Positions 18,501 through 27,958 of a DNA stretch of 64,000 bases are shown here, one piece after another. The translations under genes were made by a program, and so were the position numbers. This DNA comes from Hallerella sp964587155 (lineage in GTDB: Bacteria > Fibrobacterota > Fibrobacteria > Fibrobacterales > Fibrobacteraceae), in the NCBI GenBank assembly GCA_964587155.1, contig CAZPKF010000009.1:1-64000 (forward strand), in the 5' to 3' direction. The notes beneath the pieces are model-generated. The model did no database searches and was not told where the DNA came from. It saw only the letters and a list, made by a program, of their open reading frames with translations. How positions within the stretch are numbered: position 1 is the stretch's first letter; the number at the start of each line of letters is the position of its first letter.

Positions 18501-21500
18501 TGGGATATTGCATACGAGTATTCCGATGGAACCGATACTTCGGAACGCCATTCGCAACTCGCTGTTTTCGCTTATGTGGATACAACTCCGCCAAAGTTGA
18601 AATGGAATCTTCCTTTGCGACACTTGAAAGGCGTTCCCTCGGAAGGGAAATGGGGAATGTTGGAAAATGAAGCTGCCGAATCGGATTTGGGCGTCCGGGC
18701 AATGCGGATTTTTGCCGTTGGAGGAAAAGAGGGCAAGGATACAGTTTATTTGGAATGGCGCTTTGGCACGGCGAATCGCGTTTATCGAATTGGCTGGAAC
18801 GACAGTGTCAAAACGCTGAATGGCAAAGTTTCATTGCACGTGCAAGCCGTAGACTACTCGATTCCAGATGGGATTACTGAAGAACGGTTGCAAAAAGCAG
18901 TTGCGGATTCTTCTGATTTTTGGTCCGTAGTCTTGAATGCGGATGGAAAATTTATTCGCGGAATCAATGGAGTGGATATTTCTGACGATGTTTGGATTGA
19001 TGCGCAAGCGCCCAAAGTGGTGAAAGGCTCTTTGCAAACCGAAGTGCTCTCTGAAAAATCCAAAACGGATTTTTCCCCTGGGAAAAAATCTTCCGAAGAA
19101 TTTCTGTTGAATCAACAGGATAGGTTGAAACTTTCTTTCGATATCCAAGAGGAACATTCCGATTGGGGGACTTCGGAAGTTCGGTTGGACTTGATTTTTG
19201 CTGATTCTGCAAATCAGATAAAACGGACTTTTTCGGATAGCGTATCGTTCAAAACATCTCTGTTCCATTATTCATTTGAAGAGACTGGTGAAAACAGACT
19301 TGCCGATGGCGTGTATCAGCTTTTTGTACGATTGAAAGATTTTTCTGGCAACGTTTCTTTCGACACGCTTCTTCACCGGATTGTCGTGGACCGCACGTCC
19401 CCTGTTGTTACTGGAATTTACGGCGGCGATGTGGCATTTGCGTCTGCGTTGGATTTGAACGTGGGCAAGGCTTATGTGAATCAAAATGCGGATTTGCCGG
19501 CGAACCGATCGGATTTGAGGTGCTTTTCAAAAGTGCAGGTTTCCGAGATGTCGACGGAGTGGCATGGGGTGGATTTGAAAACGGACGGTAAATTGTCTAA
19601 TGAAAAATGGACTCTGTCGATAGATTTTTCCAAATGGCAGTCGACAGCCCAATTGCCGGATGGCGTTTGGACTTTATTCTTGCGCTGTTATGATGCGGCG
19701 GGAAACTGGGGCGAAAATTCCGATTTTTTTGGAATGGGAGCCCGTTATCCCCGCTTTACGGGACTTTCGGATTCTTTGAATGAAATGTTTTTTGGAAATG
19801 TGATTTTGCGCGGCATTGCTCCGAATCCGGCTATCCGTGGAGGAAATGATAATCTAGCCGAATTTCGAATAGATTGGAAACGGCATGAATTGGAAGATGA
19901 TGCTTGGACAGAGAACGGCATTGTTTACCTGTCTTCGGGAGTTCATTCTGCAGAACGGTCGCTCGCCATTTGGAAAATTCCAGAAGCGGCTACGGGAATT
20001 TACGACTTGAGACTTTCAGTCCGCTCCTGCAAAGAAAATGACGTTTGTCCGTGGTATTCTAGCGTTCAGGAAATTCCGGTTTATCACAAAGTATTTGATG
20101 AACAGGAAAAAATGCCGTTTATCCGATTTGTAAACTTGCCACAAAATCAGATTCCCGGCAGAATGGATTCTGTTGCTTTTGAAATGCGTGGGATTTTGGA
20201 TACGGCGAAGTGGGCTGTGCAGGTGTCCTTGGAGATGGAGTCGCAAACATCGCCGGGAACGTGGGTCGTAGCAAAAACAATGATGTTTGATCCGGTTGAA
20301 ATATCTCCATTTGAAGGGGAGCCAAATGGGTTGAAAAATGGACTTTCGATTTGGAAAGGGGAGGATGACGTTTGGAATTTGCGCTGGCATGGGGAAGCTT
20401 CCGGTTGGATGGATTCTGTGAGCGGGAATCGTTTGTCTCCATTTTTGAACCTTAAATATGTGCACTCTCAGATTTCTTTTGAAAGTGAAAACGCGAAAAT
20501 GACTCAACTGGATTCGTTACAAGAGATTTCTTCGCTGAATGTTGGAGATACTGAAATTCCCGGTTACGATAGAAATGCCAAATGGTTGTTGAACGGAGAC
20601 GATTTTTTAATCCGTTTTCGAGCGGAAGGCGCATTCACTGTGGATTTGTCTTCTTTGGAAGAGGGAAATGAAAAGATTTTTTGTGGCGGTTCGGGGCGTT
20701 TGGCGTCTGAAATTTCTTCTGTTTCTTATGGAACGGCGATTTTGTACGTGCATCCGGAACGACATCGCGTTCAATTTGACTTTGATGGGCTTACACGTGC
20801 CGGTTTGTATCCTGGCGGAGAACAGGTTCGGTTGAAGCTTTTTGCTTACGACAAAAAGAATGTCAATCGTGTGCTGTTGGATTCTGCAGCGTGGCTTTTC
20901 AATTTGGGAAAAGCTGAATTGAAAAGCTCCGTTTTGGACACAGGAATATTTTATTTGAGACTTTCCGATTCGGTGAATGGGGGGAGTTCTTTGGCGAAAC
21001 AAAACCTTGGATACTCCTTTGGACTGATTGGGAAAAGTGCGAACGTTTCCGCTTGGATAATTTCTCCAGATGGAGTTATTGTCAAGACGCTGATGGAAAA
21101 AGAAAAAAAACTCGCGGGAAATAATCCGCAGGCTTATACGTTGAATTGGAATGGAATGACTGATGAGAATTTTGCAGCGACACAAGAAGGCGTTTATCGA
21201 ATTTTGGTAAAAGCGTATAATGATGAAGATGAAGTTGTTTCGGAATTGGTTTATCCATTTGAATTGAAATATGCGACTGGGTTGGTGAACGCTCCGAAAT
21301 CATTTCGTGGTGAAGTTGCGGCAGAACTTTTGATGGATGAAGCTATTGAAGATGAAAGTGGATTGCGTTTTGTCGGCGATTTGGATTACTTGGTGCGCGT
21401 AAATGCGGAAGCGAAGTTTCTGCCAGAAGAAGAACGTTCTTTTTGGTACCGCTGGAAATGGGATGAAGAAAATCCGGGTGTGCAATATCCGGCAATGTAT

Positions 21501-24500
21501 AAGTTGTATCGGCCGAGTTTAGGCATTTGGCGTCAACGGGACAAATTTAATGTGGCAGTGGTGACTTTGTTGATTAGTTACGCTTATGGACTGACCAGTT
21601 ATCCGGGGTGCAACCATCAGTCGCGTGCTGTTTCGTATCAGATTCGGCTGAGGAATGTCCTTTTCGACAGGTCTTCTCCAGAAGCCGTATTTGATTTTTC
21701 TTATAAACCCAAAAATAGATCCATTATTGGATATGGGGATGGCTCGCGGCGGTATCCGATTTTGATGGCGGTGAAAGTTTTACCCGCTTACGAAATAAAA
21801 AATCTTGTGGAATCTTTTTTTGGAAACGACAGTCTAAATTCTGGCAATGTGGAATATGACACATCGAATGATTGGGATGTTTTTTGGAAAGATTCTGTTT
21901 TAAATGCGAATTGGTATCAGAAAAAGAATTCGGCGAAAAGTCTTTCGGATTGGTTTGGCAACTGGGGAGGAAAAACGGTTTATTGGGAAGGAATATCGTG
22001 GAACGGAAATTCCAATCTGTTCTGGTATGATTCGCCGCGAATTCCCATTGTACCCGAGCCCTCTTTGCTTGGTTTAGACAAAAAGTGCGCCGTTTCACTA
22101 GAAGAAAATGCGCAGGCGGAAAAAGCCATTTGCGAAGATGACAGTGTGCAGATAAATCACCGCATGTATAATCCGCATGCGAATATGTTGAATGTGTTCG
22201 TCGAAGGTAACGGAGACGAATTTACTTATGGCAAGAAAAACGGAAGTATCGGTAGTTGTGATGGCCGGAAAAATAGCTTAAAATCCATTGAAGGAAAAAT
22301 ACATTTCCGGGTGAATGATTCTTATTGGGACAATACGGAAAAAGGCTGGGGATACAATAATTTGGCAAATCGTTATCTTCGGCTGGATCCGACGAATAAG
22401 ACGTTGTTCAGCGAGGATGGCTATTTTGGAAATTCCCTAAATTCGGAATCTTTGACCAATCAACATGATGGCGAAAAAATGGTCAATTGCGTTCTCGGAA
22501 TGCGGAAAAATCCCGATAATTGCAAATTGAGCGCATTTGAATCCTTGTATTTTGCAATGCGAGATGTCGATGATAATCCGCTGTTGTTTCCAGACGAAAG
22601 ACCGATAAACACGAGTGTGGGTAGAAGTTTTTGGCTTTCTCGTTATCGGTGGAATTTTTTCAATGCGACTGACGATTATATGGCTTTGGCGGTCAATTCA
22701 TCGACAGGGAAATGGGTCGGTGTTTTGGAAAGGAATGAACTTTTTGATTATACGAATCCCAAATTTATCAATGCGAACTTTGATGTTCTTCCGTTGAATA
22801 TTCATTTTTGGGTTGCTCCGAAAATAAGCGCCTCTAGGGCGCTAAGCCCTTCGCGGATGCCTAAAGAAGCTTTCGATTATCCGTATCCGGGGACGGAAGA
22901 AATGTTCCGCACCGCATTTTCTGAAAAATGCCATGAAGGCTTTCGCTGTTATCCGGGTTTTGCTTCCCGCATCCATTACGGAGTTGGAGACTGGACGGAA
23001 GAAAATTGGGAAAAGGAATTTATCCTTGACGGCTATCTTCGAAATAATGTTTTGGCGTCTCAAGCTGACGGCAAAGCGGTGAATGTCAACAAAACATTTC
23101 CAAGGATGACTGATGCTTTGGACAGTGTCTTTGAATATAAAGTTTCTACTGCAGACGTGGATGCAAATGGTCGTTGGTCTGTTCCATTTAAAAACTTGCA
23201 AACGTTGCCGCGATTCCGTTCTGTTTACGGGCATCCTGTAACGGGCGAACTTGTCCCTGAAATATTGCGTACAAATTCGTCGAAATCGTGGAAGGTGGAA
23301 TCCGGCGCATCGAAAAAATCTTTTTTTGTCAATGACGGAGTTTTGAAAAGAAGCGTTTTGGAATATGTCCGTTCCAAAGATTTCAAGCGAAAACGGATTG
23401 GGGGTGAAGTTTCTCATGCTATTCCGTTTGCCTCTGTACTTTTGCAAAACCCAAAAGTCTCCTTGTTTTCGAGTCTTTGGTTTCAAAAGAAAAGCGTTAC
23501 TGATTGGGGAGTGTTCCGCCGCGATTCGTTGAATGGTGAACATCCTTATTTGGAAGTAAAATGGGAAAAAGACAAAACGGAAAATTTTGATAATGCCCTG
23601 TTCTCTGTCAAAGTCAAAGAGATTCCGTTTAATCAGCGGATTGAAGAAATTGCGACGCTTCGCGGGCGTGTTCCTGGTGAAAATTCCAAATGGAAGCTTT
23701 TTTACACGAAAGACGGAATGCTTTTCCCGGCGGCTTCGGGAACGCAGGATACGATTCCGGAAGAAACGCCTTTCCCCGTTTTGGATTATTTGAACGTTAA
23801 TGAACTTCAGGGAAATACATCATTCTTTTTAACCTATGGATCTTCGAACGATGCAACGTATTTCCGACAACTCGACGTTCATGTGGGGAATCTCGTTAAA
23901 CCGGAAGAGTCCCATGAAATTCGTTCTATCTATGGAAACGTTTCCGTCCATTTTCCGGCAGGCGCTTGGGGCGAAAATGCGGTGGATGTCACTGTTCGAA
24001 CCATTTCGTCGAGAGATTATAATTTTGCGGCATTTGACGGATTTGATTGGGTGGGCCCGATTCTCGAAGTATTGCCTTCTCATGAATTTTCAGATACGAC
24101 GCGACTGCCGGAAGTCAGCGTGATGATTCCCCGTTCAACGATAGAAGCAAAGAATTTGGATGTTTCAAATCTTAAAATATACAAGCCGAATTTTAAAACA
24201 GGTGAAATTGTTGCGTTGGAAACGGAAATGGCGGGTTATTACCTCGGAAATACTCCTGTTGACGTTTCCCGATACCAACTGAATGAAAAAAATTGGGACC
24301 GGGTTCGTTTGAAAGCCGTGACTCGGAGCTTTTCGACTTTTTTTGTAACGGATGCGGACAAGGCTTCTAAAATTAAATGGGAAAATTCACCCTCGGCAGA
24401 TGTGCAGGGATTATCATGTGGCGAAATGCCGTTGGACACTTTGTGGGCGGGGACTTTCAATGGCTGGATAGAATTTCCCTATCCTTGTCTTGGAAACAGC

Positions 24501-27212
24501 AATTATCGACTTCAGCTTCGGCAAAAATCGGCTGTTGTGACCGAACATCAAGGGATTTCCGAATCGCCGATAGTTTGGAATGTCCGGCAAAATGAAATTG
24601 CGGGAATGCACTCGAAAGTGTATGATTCCAGGGTATTTTTTTACGGCGTTGACGGCAATTCAATTCCTTTGCAGGGACCATTTGTCCGACTGGATTCTGT
24701 GGCTCCGGAATTTAAAGGAAATGTAACTGTGGACGTTTTGGAAAGAGGTGCTGAAAAAATCTTGCGCGTAGAATCGGAAGCTTCTGACGTGGGAAGTGGA
24801 ATAGCTCAGACCCGTTTTGACATTTACTTTGGCGGAAATCTTTTGGAATCGCGGACGGTTCCTGTTGACTCTGTACTTTTGGAAGATTTTGTGATCAGTC
24901 GAAAGGAGTTGTACCGATGCGTTGGGTGTTTCGCGACCGTTTCTGTTTCGGTGGAAGATGCTGGCCACAATTCGGTAAAAACGACTTTAAAATCGGCTCA
25001 TCTGTATCCCTATCCGACAACTCTTGTGCTGTGGTATCCGTTTGCCGAAGGAGCCGGATCGACTGCTTACGAAATGATGGGGACGGGAATGGATATGGGG
25101 TTGGAAACGGTTTCAAAGCCTTGGATGAATGGAAAAGCCTTGCACTTGTTCCGTGGGGAACAGGCGATGAGTACGAGACTTTTGGGTAAAGAAGAATCAA
25201 CGCATTTCAGTGTGGAAATGCAAGTATCTGCAGGAAAAAATCTGGGCGCGATTTTAAGCTTTCTGGGAGAAGTCCCCTGGAGTGTGGGGATAGATGAAAA
25301 TAGGCATTATTATCTGGAAATTCCTTCGGGGAGAACCGTTTTTGCTGCCCGGGCTGAAATGGCGGTGAAAAATCATTTGGTATGGACTGTTGATGGGGAA
25401 CGGGCTTCTTTTTATCGGAATGGAATTCTGGAAGAAGAGAAGAAGTTGCCCGCAGCCATTGCGTGGACGGGAAATGGAAAATTTGGCGTGGGAAATTTAA
25501 CGGCAACGGGGAGCCGCTTGGGATTCTCCGGGTATCTTTCTGGGGTGCGCTTTTACCGTTCGGCACTTTCAAATAATCAGGTTTTTAACCTTTACCGGGA
25601 TGGATTGGATTTAGAAGATGGAGAAGAAGCTTTTGTCCGGGCGGTAGATTTGGATTTTGACGGATTGACTGTGGACCAATCTTGCGGAGTTGCCGGGAAG
25701 TCTTATTTGCGGCAAAAAAACGCCAAATCTCATGGGATGATAACGTGGAATGTGGATGTTCCGGATGGCGAGTATGCCGTTTACTTGTTGATTCGCGGAC
25801 GGGCATTAGAAAAGTCCGAAGTAGAAGTTTGGGTCAATGGGAATTCTTATGGGACATCTCAGATTCGCTCGGATGGAATGTGGAAAAGCCTTCGCTTGGA
25901 ATCGATGGTGTTGAATTTGAAATCGGGGAAAAATGCGATACAGTTACGGCCTTCGGATAATTTGGGAATCGCCGGTGTGGCAATTGTTTCTGCGAAGCAA
26001 AACCGGGCTGCGGACAAGGTGTATTACGGTGAGGGAGAATGGACAAATCCAAATCCGAAAGTTTCTGTCAGAATGCAATACGATTCTCCTGAAGATAAAA
26101 CTTGGTCTAGGATGCGATTCCAAATTGAAAATTTAACAGAAGAACGGTTTGAACACGCCCGAATCCGCTATTATTACAAGGGAGAGGGAAATGCTGTCGC
26201 TTCTCAGGTGTTTTATCCTGGTGGAGGCTTAATAGGGATTTTTCCCGATGCGGGAACAGTCCATTACGCAGAATATGAGCTGACTTCGCCGATAGAAAAG
26301 AATGGTTCCGGTAAAAAAAGTGCGCTTTATTTTGGGCTTTATCGATGGCCGGATTATCGTCCTTGGAACATTGAAGATGATCCCAGCTATGAAAAAATGG
26401 CGGAATCACAATTTGCAGAAGCTTCGGGAGTTGCCGTTTTGGATGCGGACGGGAAATTGCTCAATGATTGGGCGTGTTTTGACGAAGACGGTGGAATGGA
26501 CGCAGAAAAGGAGAAAGTGCGCGCTCTTGCAGGGGATGAAAAATTCGGTTCTTCTTTGGGGAGTGTTGTCACTGTGGTCGTCGAAAATGTGGGAAAACAA
26601 GTTGTCCAAGGATTTGAAGTCCGGTATTATTTCCGCGATGCTGGCGAAAAAATAGCCTTATCCGTGTATGATAGCGCCGGTGCGAAAGTAAAGATGGTAA
26701 ATGTGGGAGGTGATTTGCATTATGTGTCACTTCTTTACCCCGAGGCTGTTCTCAATCCCGGAGAGCGAAGCGCATTTGGAAATGGGGTAAAATTTGAACT
26801 GTATCATTCGGATTATTCTGCGGATTTCAATGCGCTCGACGATCCCTCGTATTTTGGAATCGGCGGGAGAGAGCTGGTTTCGGCAGATTCCGTTGTCGTA
26901 TTGGACCTTTACGGAAATTTGATGTGGGGAAATGTGCCCCAGCCGGCATTTCAAGAAAAAATTGTTGTCCCGGAAGATAACGGTGAAATTCTTTTCCGCG
27001 AAGGTGACGTTATTTATGTCATTGTCGAATCGAAAGATTCTTATTCGTTACAGGTGGTGAATGCGGCGGGGATTCCTCTTGAAACGCTCTTCGAGGGAGT
27101 TTGGAATCAAGGGGAACATGCTGTCGATATATCCGGACTTCATCCTTTGCCGGGGACTTATTTAGTCCTCCGTCGAGGAACTCAAATCTTAACTTGGCAA
27201 CTTCTTAAATGA
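15594..27212 (+). CDS. Giant secreted multidomain protein with pseudo-lipase head and cellulose-binding-like modules
   Basis: It is 3872 aa. Residues 1-24 are a signal peptide. Residues 30-350 resemble an alpha/beta-hydrolase lipase: NTPHEGSG (172-179) matches the family TPHxGS motif and DKNH (His340) could be the catalytic histidine. The nucleophile elbow, usually GHSxGG, reads ANGASG (144-149), so Gly146 replaces the serine and the head is probably inactive. A long central part has Ig-like domains with DTTPP/DRTSP junctions, and a FlgD-like domain near 1820-1900. A ZU5-like region spans 2770-2920. A LamG-like domain (3145-3340) and a CBM6/35-like sandwich (3343-3466) follow. Two CBM3-like repeats (3476-3636 and 3640-3783) share a DDPSY motif and end in a VVLD-x-G-x-L segment. 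The last 80 residues end like a type IX secretion sorting domain. It is the first gene of a four-gene operon and is AT-richer than its neighbours. Its ligand is unknown. Confidence 0.8.
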   Translation: MFGVRGFFAVFTFTIAWTGNWAFATTAIEPGISTLFILLNTNSNGNTGEDACWDKELRNYIQNKIVGQKGHVFCGNYDLTLQTPAEFADDLARAESGVFFQAQRNWFEHSDNPAIQYYKGLGWDLLRLQKERPDLVPLRYIVVANGASGLAVREYIQGVDYGGEISNVLFFNTPHEGSGFADQTLFSKHPEAIEKKKSAASYSALIPLALTAYVVGGTDELRRVIISLARNAVFGMTANFSEEVHQSLNDAYFSHGKENSPGLWYLTQDADEDDPVYRSLIAQSESSTKEVLGATQWLNSFSRSHDFEHPRYNVIYSEGLPTIGNGRRTLPDFVEQDKNHVSKEKLKRIVSDSISAVFKKQGVDLNNLTPEIEKLAEELLDGEVSEHVREVADKMMEKYSALKGVLKNENLTGYLRGVSELRTLKWNQDDVSGSVLKIISVLEKLIPEEYKSELYSVFVDKFSRNSLAAIENLCAIGNSSVRECSRKGMEVVAKNLSNYSLNFFDMGTFDVPWYSAFGENVAAFKEATTNRFGYSIDKIIANNREEFKDLYDYQKKLSDLGTLERSREIVDTALNIGCGVLEKTFSFYGKICRAAEFATNIGLMVETSEKVKDVVKASKALVKTGEIALWAAMRENSSQKVRALNGKEIDVKFSNLDSMLYTAPLVSVASVLRTREGAADSVIPLMFNRKCEGEIYDEASMMKSCRATGPDNPYELLRDASMKEMNFSTLSGQRILPLKWVRFEKDGKGVLRRRTSYGASEYFVTENFIREFRFQIDDISPDSLRLVKVEFSSGIRIAYERDERGSWTVYYGERPVMKMEKSPVDKRGEFVFRPEEILEKAGTTLSAAEEDGLNIVNVYVVNKLGLSDSREFAFFFKATDWLLEEGFPENGAMVSSLGNPFVYFGTLAYPVKVKRGGVRISKKENGQFARLDSVEAGLSFGKQIGNVMVYANLDNKFNGKWEEGEYLLEWDIAYEYSDGTDTSERHSQLAVFAYVDTTPPKLKWNLPLRHLKGVPSEGKWGMLENEAAESDLGVRAMRIFAVGGKEGKDTVYLEWRFGTANRVYRIGWNDSVKTLNGKVSLHVQAVDYSIPDGITEERLQKAVADSSDFWSVVLNADGKFIRGINGVDISDDVWIDAQAPKVVKGSLQTEVLSEKSKTDFSPGKKSSEEFLLNQQDRLKLSFDIQEEHSDWGTSEVRLDLIFADSANQIKRTFSDSVSFKTSLFHYSFEETGENRLADGVYQLFVRLKDFSGNVSFDTLLHRIVVDRTSPVVTGIYGGDVAFASALDLNVGKAYVNQNADLPANRSDLRCFSKVQVSEMSTEWHGVDLKTDGKLSNEKWTLSIDFSKWQSTAQLPDGVWTLFLRCYDAAGNWGENSDFFGMGARYPRFTGLSDSLNEMFFGNVILRGIAPNPAIRGGNDNLAEFRIDWKRHELEDDAWTENGIVYLSSGVHSAERSLAIWKIPEAATGIYDLRLSVRSCKENDVCPWYSSVQEIPVYHKVFDEQEKMPFIRFVNLPQNQIPGRMDSVAFEMRGILDTAKWAVQVSLEMESQTSPGTWVVAKTMMFDPVEISPFEGEPNGLKNGLSIWKGEDDVWNLRWHGEASGWMDSVSGNRLSPFLNLKYVHSQISFESENAKMTQLDSLQEISSLNVGDTEIPGYDRNAKWLLNGDDFLIRFRAEGAFTVDLSSLEEGNEKIFCGGSGRLASEISSVSYGTAILYVHPERHRVQFDFDGLTRAGLYPGGEQVRLKLFAYDKKNVNRVLLDSAAWLFNLGKAELKSSVLDTGIFYLRLSDSVNGGSSLAKQNLGYSFGLIGKSANVSAWIISPDGVIVKTLMEKEKKLAGNNPQAYTLNWNGMTDENFAATQEGVYRILVKAYNDEDEVVSELVYPFELKYATGLVNAPKSFRGEVAAELLMDEAIEDESGLRFVGDLDYLVRVNAEAKFLPEEERSFWYRWKWDEENPGVQYPAMYKLYRPSLGIWRQRDKFNVAVVTLLISYAYGLTSYPGCNHQSRAVSYQIRLRNVLFDRSSPEAVFDFSYKPKNRSIIGYGDGSRRYPILMAVKVLPAYEIKNLVESFFGNDSLNSGNVEYDTSNDWDVFWKDSVLNANWYQKKNSAKSLSDWFGNWGGKTVYWEGISWNGNSNLFWYDSPRIPIVPEPSLLGLDKKCAVSLEENAQAEKAICEDDSVQINHRMYNPHANMLNVFVEGNGDEFTYGKKNGSIGSCDGRKNSLKSIEGKIHFRVNDSYWDNTEKGWGYNNLANRYLRLDPTNKTLFSEDGYFGNSLNSESLTNQHDGEKMVNCVLGMRKNPDNCKLSAFESLYFAMRDVDDNPLLFPDERPINTSVGRSFWLSRYRWNFFNATDDYMALAVNSSTGKWVGVLERNELFDYTNPKFINANFDVLPLNIHFWVAPKISASRALSPSRMPKEAFDYPYPGTEEMFRTAFSEKCHEGFRCYPGFASRIHYGVGDWTEENWEKEFILDGYLRNNVLASQADGKAVNVNKTFPRMTDALDSVFEYKVSTADVDANGRWSVPFKNLQTLPRFRSVYGHPVTGELVPEILRTNSSKSWKVESGASKKSFFVNDGVLKRSVLEYVRSKDFKRKRIGGEVSHAIPFASVLLQNPKVSLFSSLWFQKKSVTDWGVFRRDSLNGEHPYLEVKWEKDKTENFDNALFSVKVKEIPFNQRIEEIATLRGRVPGENSKWKLFYTKDGMLFPAASGTQDTIPEETPFPVLDYLNVNELQGNTSFFLTYGSSNDATYFRQLDVHVGNLVKPEESHEIRSIYGNVSVHFPAGAWGENAVDVTVRTISSRDYNFAAFDGFDWVGPILEVLPSHEFSDTTRLPEVSVMIPRSTIEAKNLDVSNLKIYKPNFKTGEIVALETEMAGYYLGNTPVDVSRYQLNEKNWDRVRLKAVTRSFSTFFVTDADKASKIKWENSPSADVQGLSCGEMPLDTLWAGTFNGWIEFPYPCLGNSNYRLQLRQKSAVVTEHQGISESPIVWNVRQNEIAGMHSKVYDSRVFFYGVDGNSIPLQGPFVRLDSVAPEFKGNVTVDVLERGAEKILRVESEASDVGSGIAQTRFDIYFGGNLLESRTVPVDSVLLEDFVISRKELYRCVGCFATVSVSVEDAGHNSVKTTLKSAHLYPYPTTLVLWYPFAEGAGSTAYEMMGTGMDMGLETVSKPWMNGKALHLFRGEQAMSTRLLGKEESTHFSVEMQVSAGKNLGAILSFLGEVPWSVGIDENRHYYLEIPSGRTVFAARAEMAVKNHLVWTVDGERASFYRNGILEEEKKLPAAIAWTGNGKFGVGNLTATGSRLGFSGYLSGVRFYRSALSNNQVFNLYRDGLDLEDGEEAFVRAVDLDFDGLTVDQSCGVAGKSYLRQKNAKSHGMITWNVDVPDGEYAVYLLIRGRALEKSEVEVWVNGNSYGTSQIRSDGMWKSLRLESMVLNLKSGKNAIQLRPSDNLGIAGVAIVSAKQNRAADKVYYGEGEWTNPNPKVSVRMQYDSPEDKTWSRMRFQIENLTEERFEHARIRYYYKGEGNAVASQVFYPGGGLIGIFPDAGTVHYAEYELTSPIEKNGSGKKSALYFGLYRWPDYRPWNIEDDPSYEKMAESQFAEASGVAVLDADGKLLNDWACFDEDGGMDAEKEKVRALAGDEKFGSSLGSVVTVVVENVGKQVVQGFEVRYYFRDAGEKIALSVYDSAGAKVKMVNVGGDLHYVSLLYPEAVLNPGERSAFGNGVKFELYHSDYSADFNALDDPSYFGIGGRELVSADSVVVLDLYGNLMWGNVPQPAFQEKIVVPEDNGEILFREGDVIYVIVESKDSYSLQVVNAAGIPLETLFEGVWNQGEHAVDISGLHPLPGTYLVLRRGTQILTWQLLK

Positions 27213-27222
27213 GGAAATAAAA

Positions 27223-27918
27223 ATGAAAAATCATTCCCAAAAATCCATACGCCTGTTTTTCGCCTTGGTGGTAATTTGCCTGGTGAACTTTTGGGCCTGT
27301 TCAGACGGCGAAGGGTTCAGCGCAAGCGATCTTTGCCCAGCCGAAGGAACGAATCGATACGGTGAAGCGAACCGCGGCGTTTTTGTCGATGAACGTGATG
27401 GTCGCGTTTACAAGTATACGACTATCGGTGATCAGGTTTGGATGGCGGAAAATTTAAATCACAAAGCGGAATTCACTACGTGTTATGATGGGGATGAATC
27501 CAATTGCGAAGTGTGGGGCCGCCTTTATTTTTTGGCAGACCAAGTGCAAACGGGAACGTTTGATTACGACTACCTGGATTCAATCTGTCCACCGGGGTGG
27601 CATGTGCCTACTTTGGATGAATGGAAACGGATGATAAAAAATGTTGGAAAATTTGAAGATGAAGAAACGGCTCATCGATTGTATAGTACATCCCTTTGGA
27701 AGGATGCTTCGAGAAATGGCGACGATGAATGTGGACTTTCAATAATCCCATCGGGAAAAGCTTATGGGCTCGATCGAGGGGTGGAACTGCAGTCCTGCGC
27801 CTATTTTGTTACCGCGACAATGAAACTTCCTGCATGGCTGTACGAAATAGAGGCGTGTTTCAACATCCAAATCTACGCTTCTGATGATGGAATGTCTATC
27901 CGGTGCGTTAAGGATTGA
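27223..27918 (+). CDS. FISUMP-domain lipoprotein 1
   Basis: A 231-aa lipoprotein. The N-terminal signal ends in a lipobox (VNFWAC, Cys26), so it is probably lipid-anchored at the outer membrane or exported. Residues 42-78 are the core of the FISUMP domain (DERDGRVYKYTTIGDQVWMA), a family expanded in Fibrobacter; its function is not known. The rest has the CPPGWHVPTLDEW motif typical of these proteins and ends in SIRCVKD. It lies 10 nt after the giant gene with a GAGGAA ribosome site, so the two are likely co-transcribed. Confidence 0.9.
   Translation: MKNHSQKSIRLFFALVVICLVNFWACSDGEGFSASDLCPAEGTNRYGEANRGVFVDERDGRVYKYTTIGDQVWMAENLNHKAEFTTCYDGDESNCEVWGRLYFLADQVQTGTFDYDYLDSICPPGWHVPTLDEWKRMIKNVGKFEDEETAHRLYSTSLWKDASRNGDDECGLSIIPSGKAYGLDRGVELQSCAYFVTATMKLPAWLYEIEACFNIQIYASDDGMSIRCVKD
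27346..27456 (+). repeat. FISUMP core block, copy 1
   Basis: This 111-nt block encodes the same 37 residues as 28058-28168. The two copies differ at 11 codons, all silent. Confidence 0.95.
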
Positions 27919-27958
27919 TTTCTGGTAAAAAATCACAATTCAAATAGGAGAATGCTCT

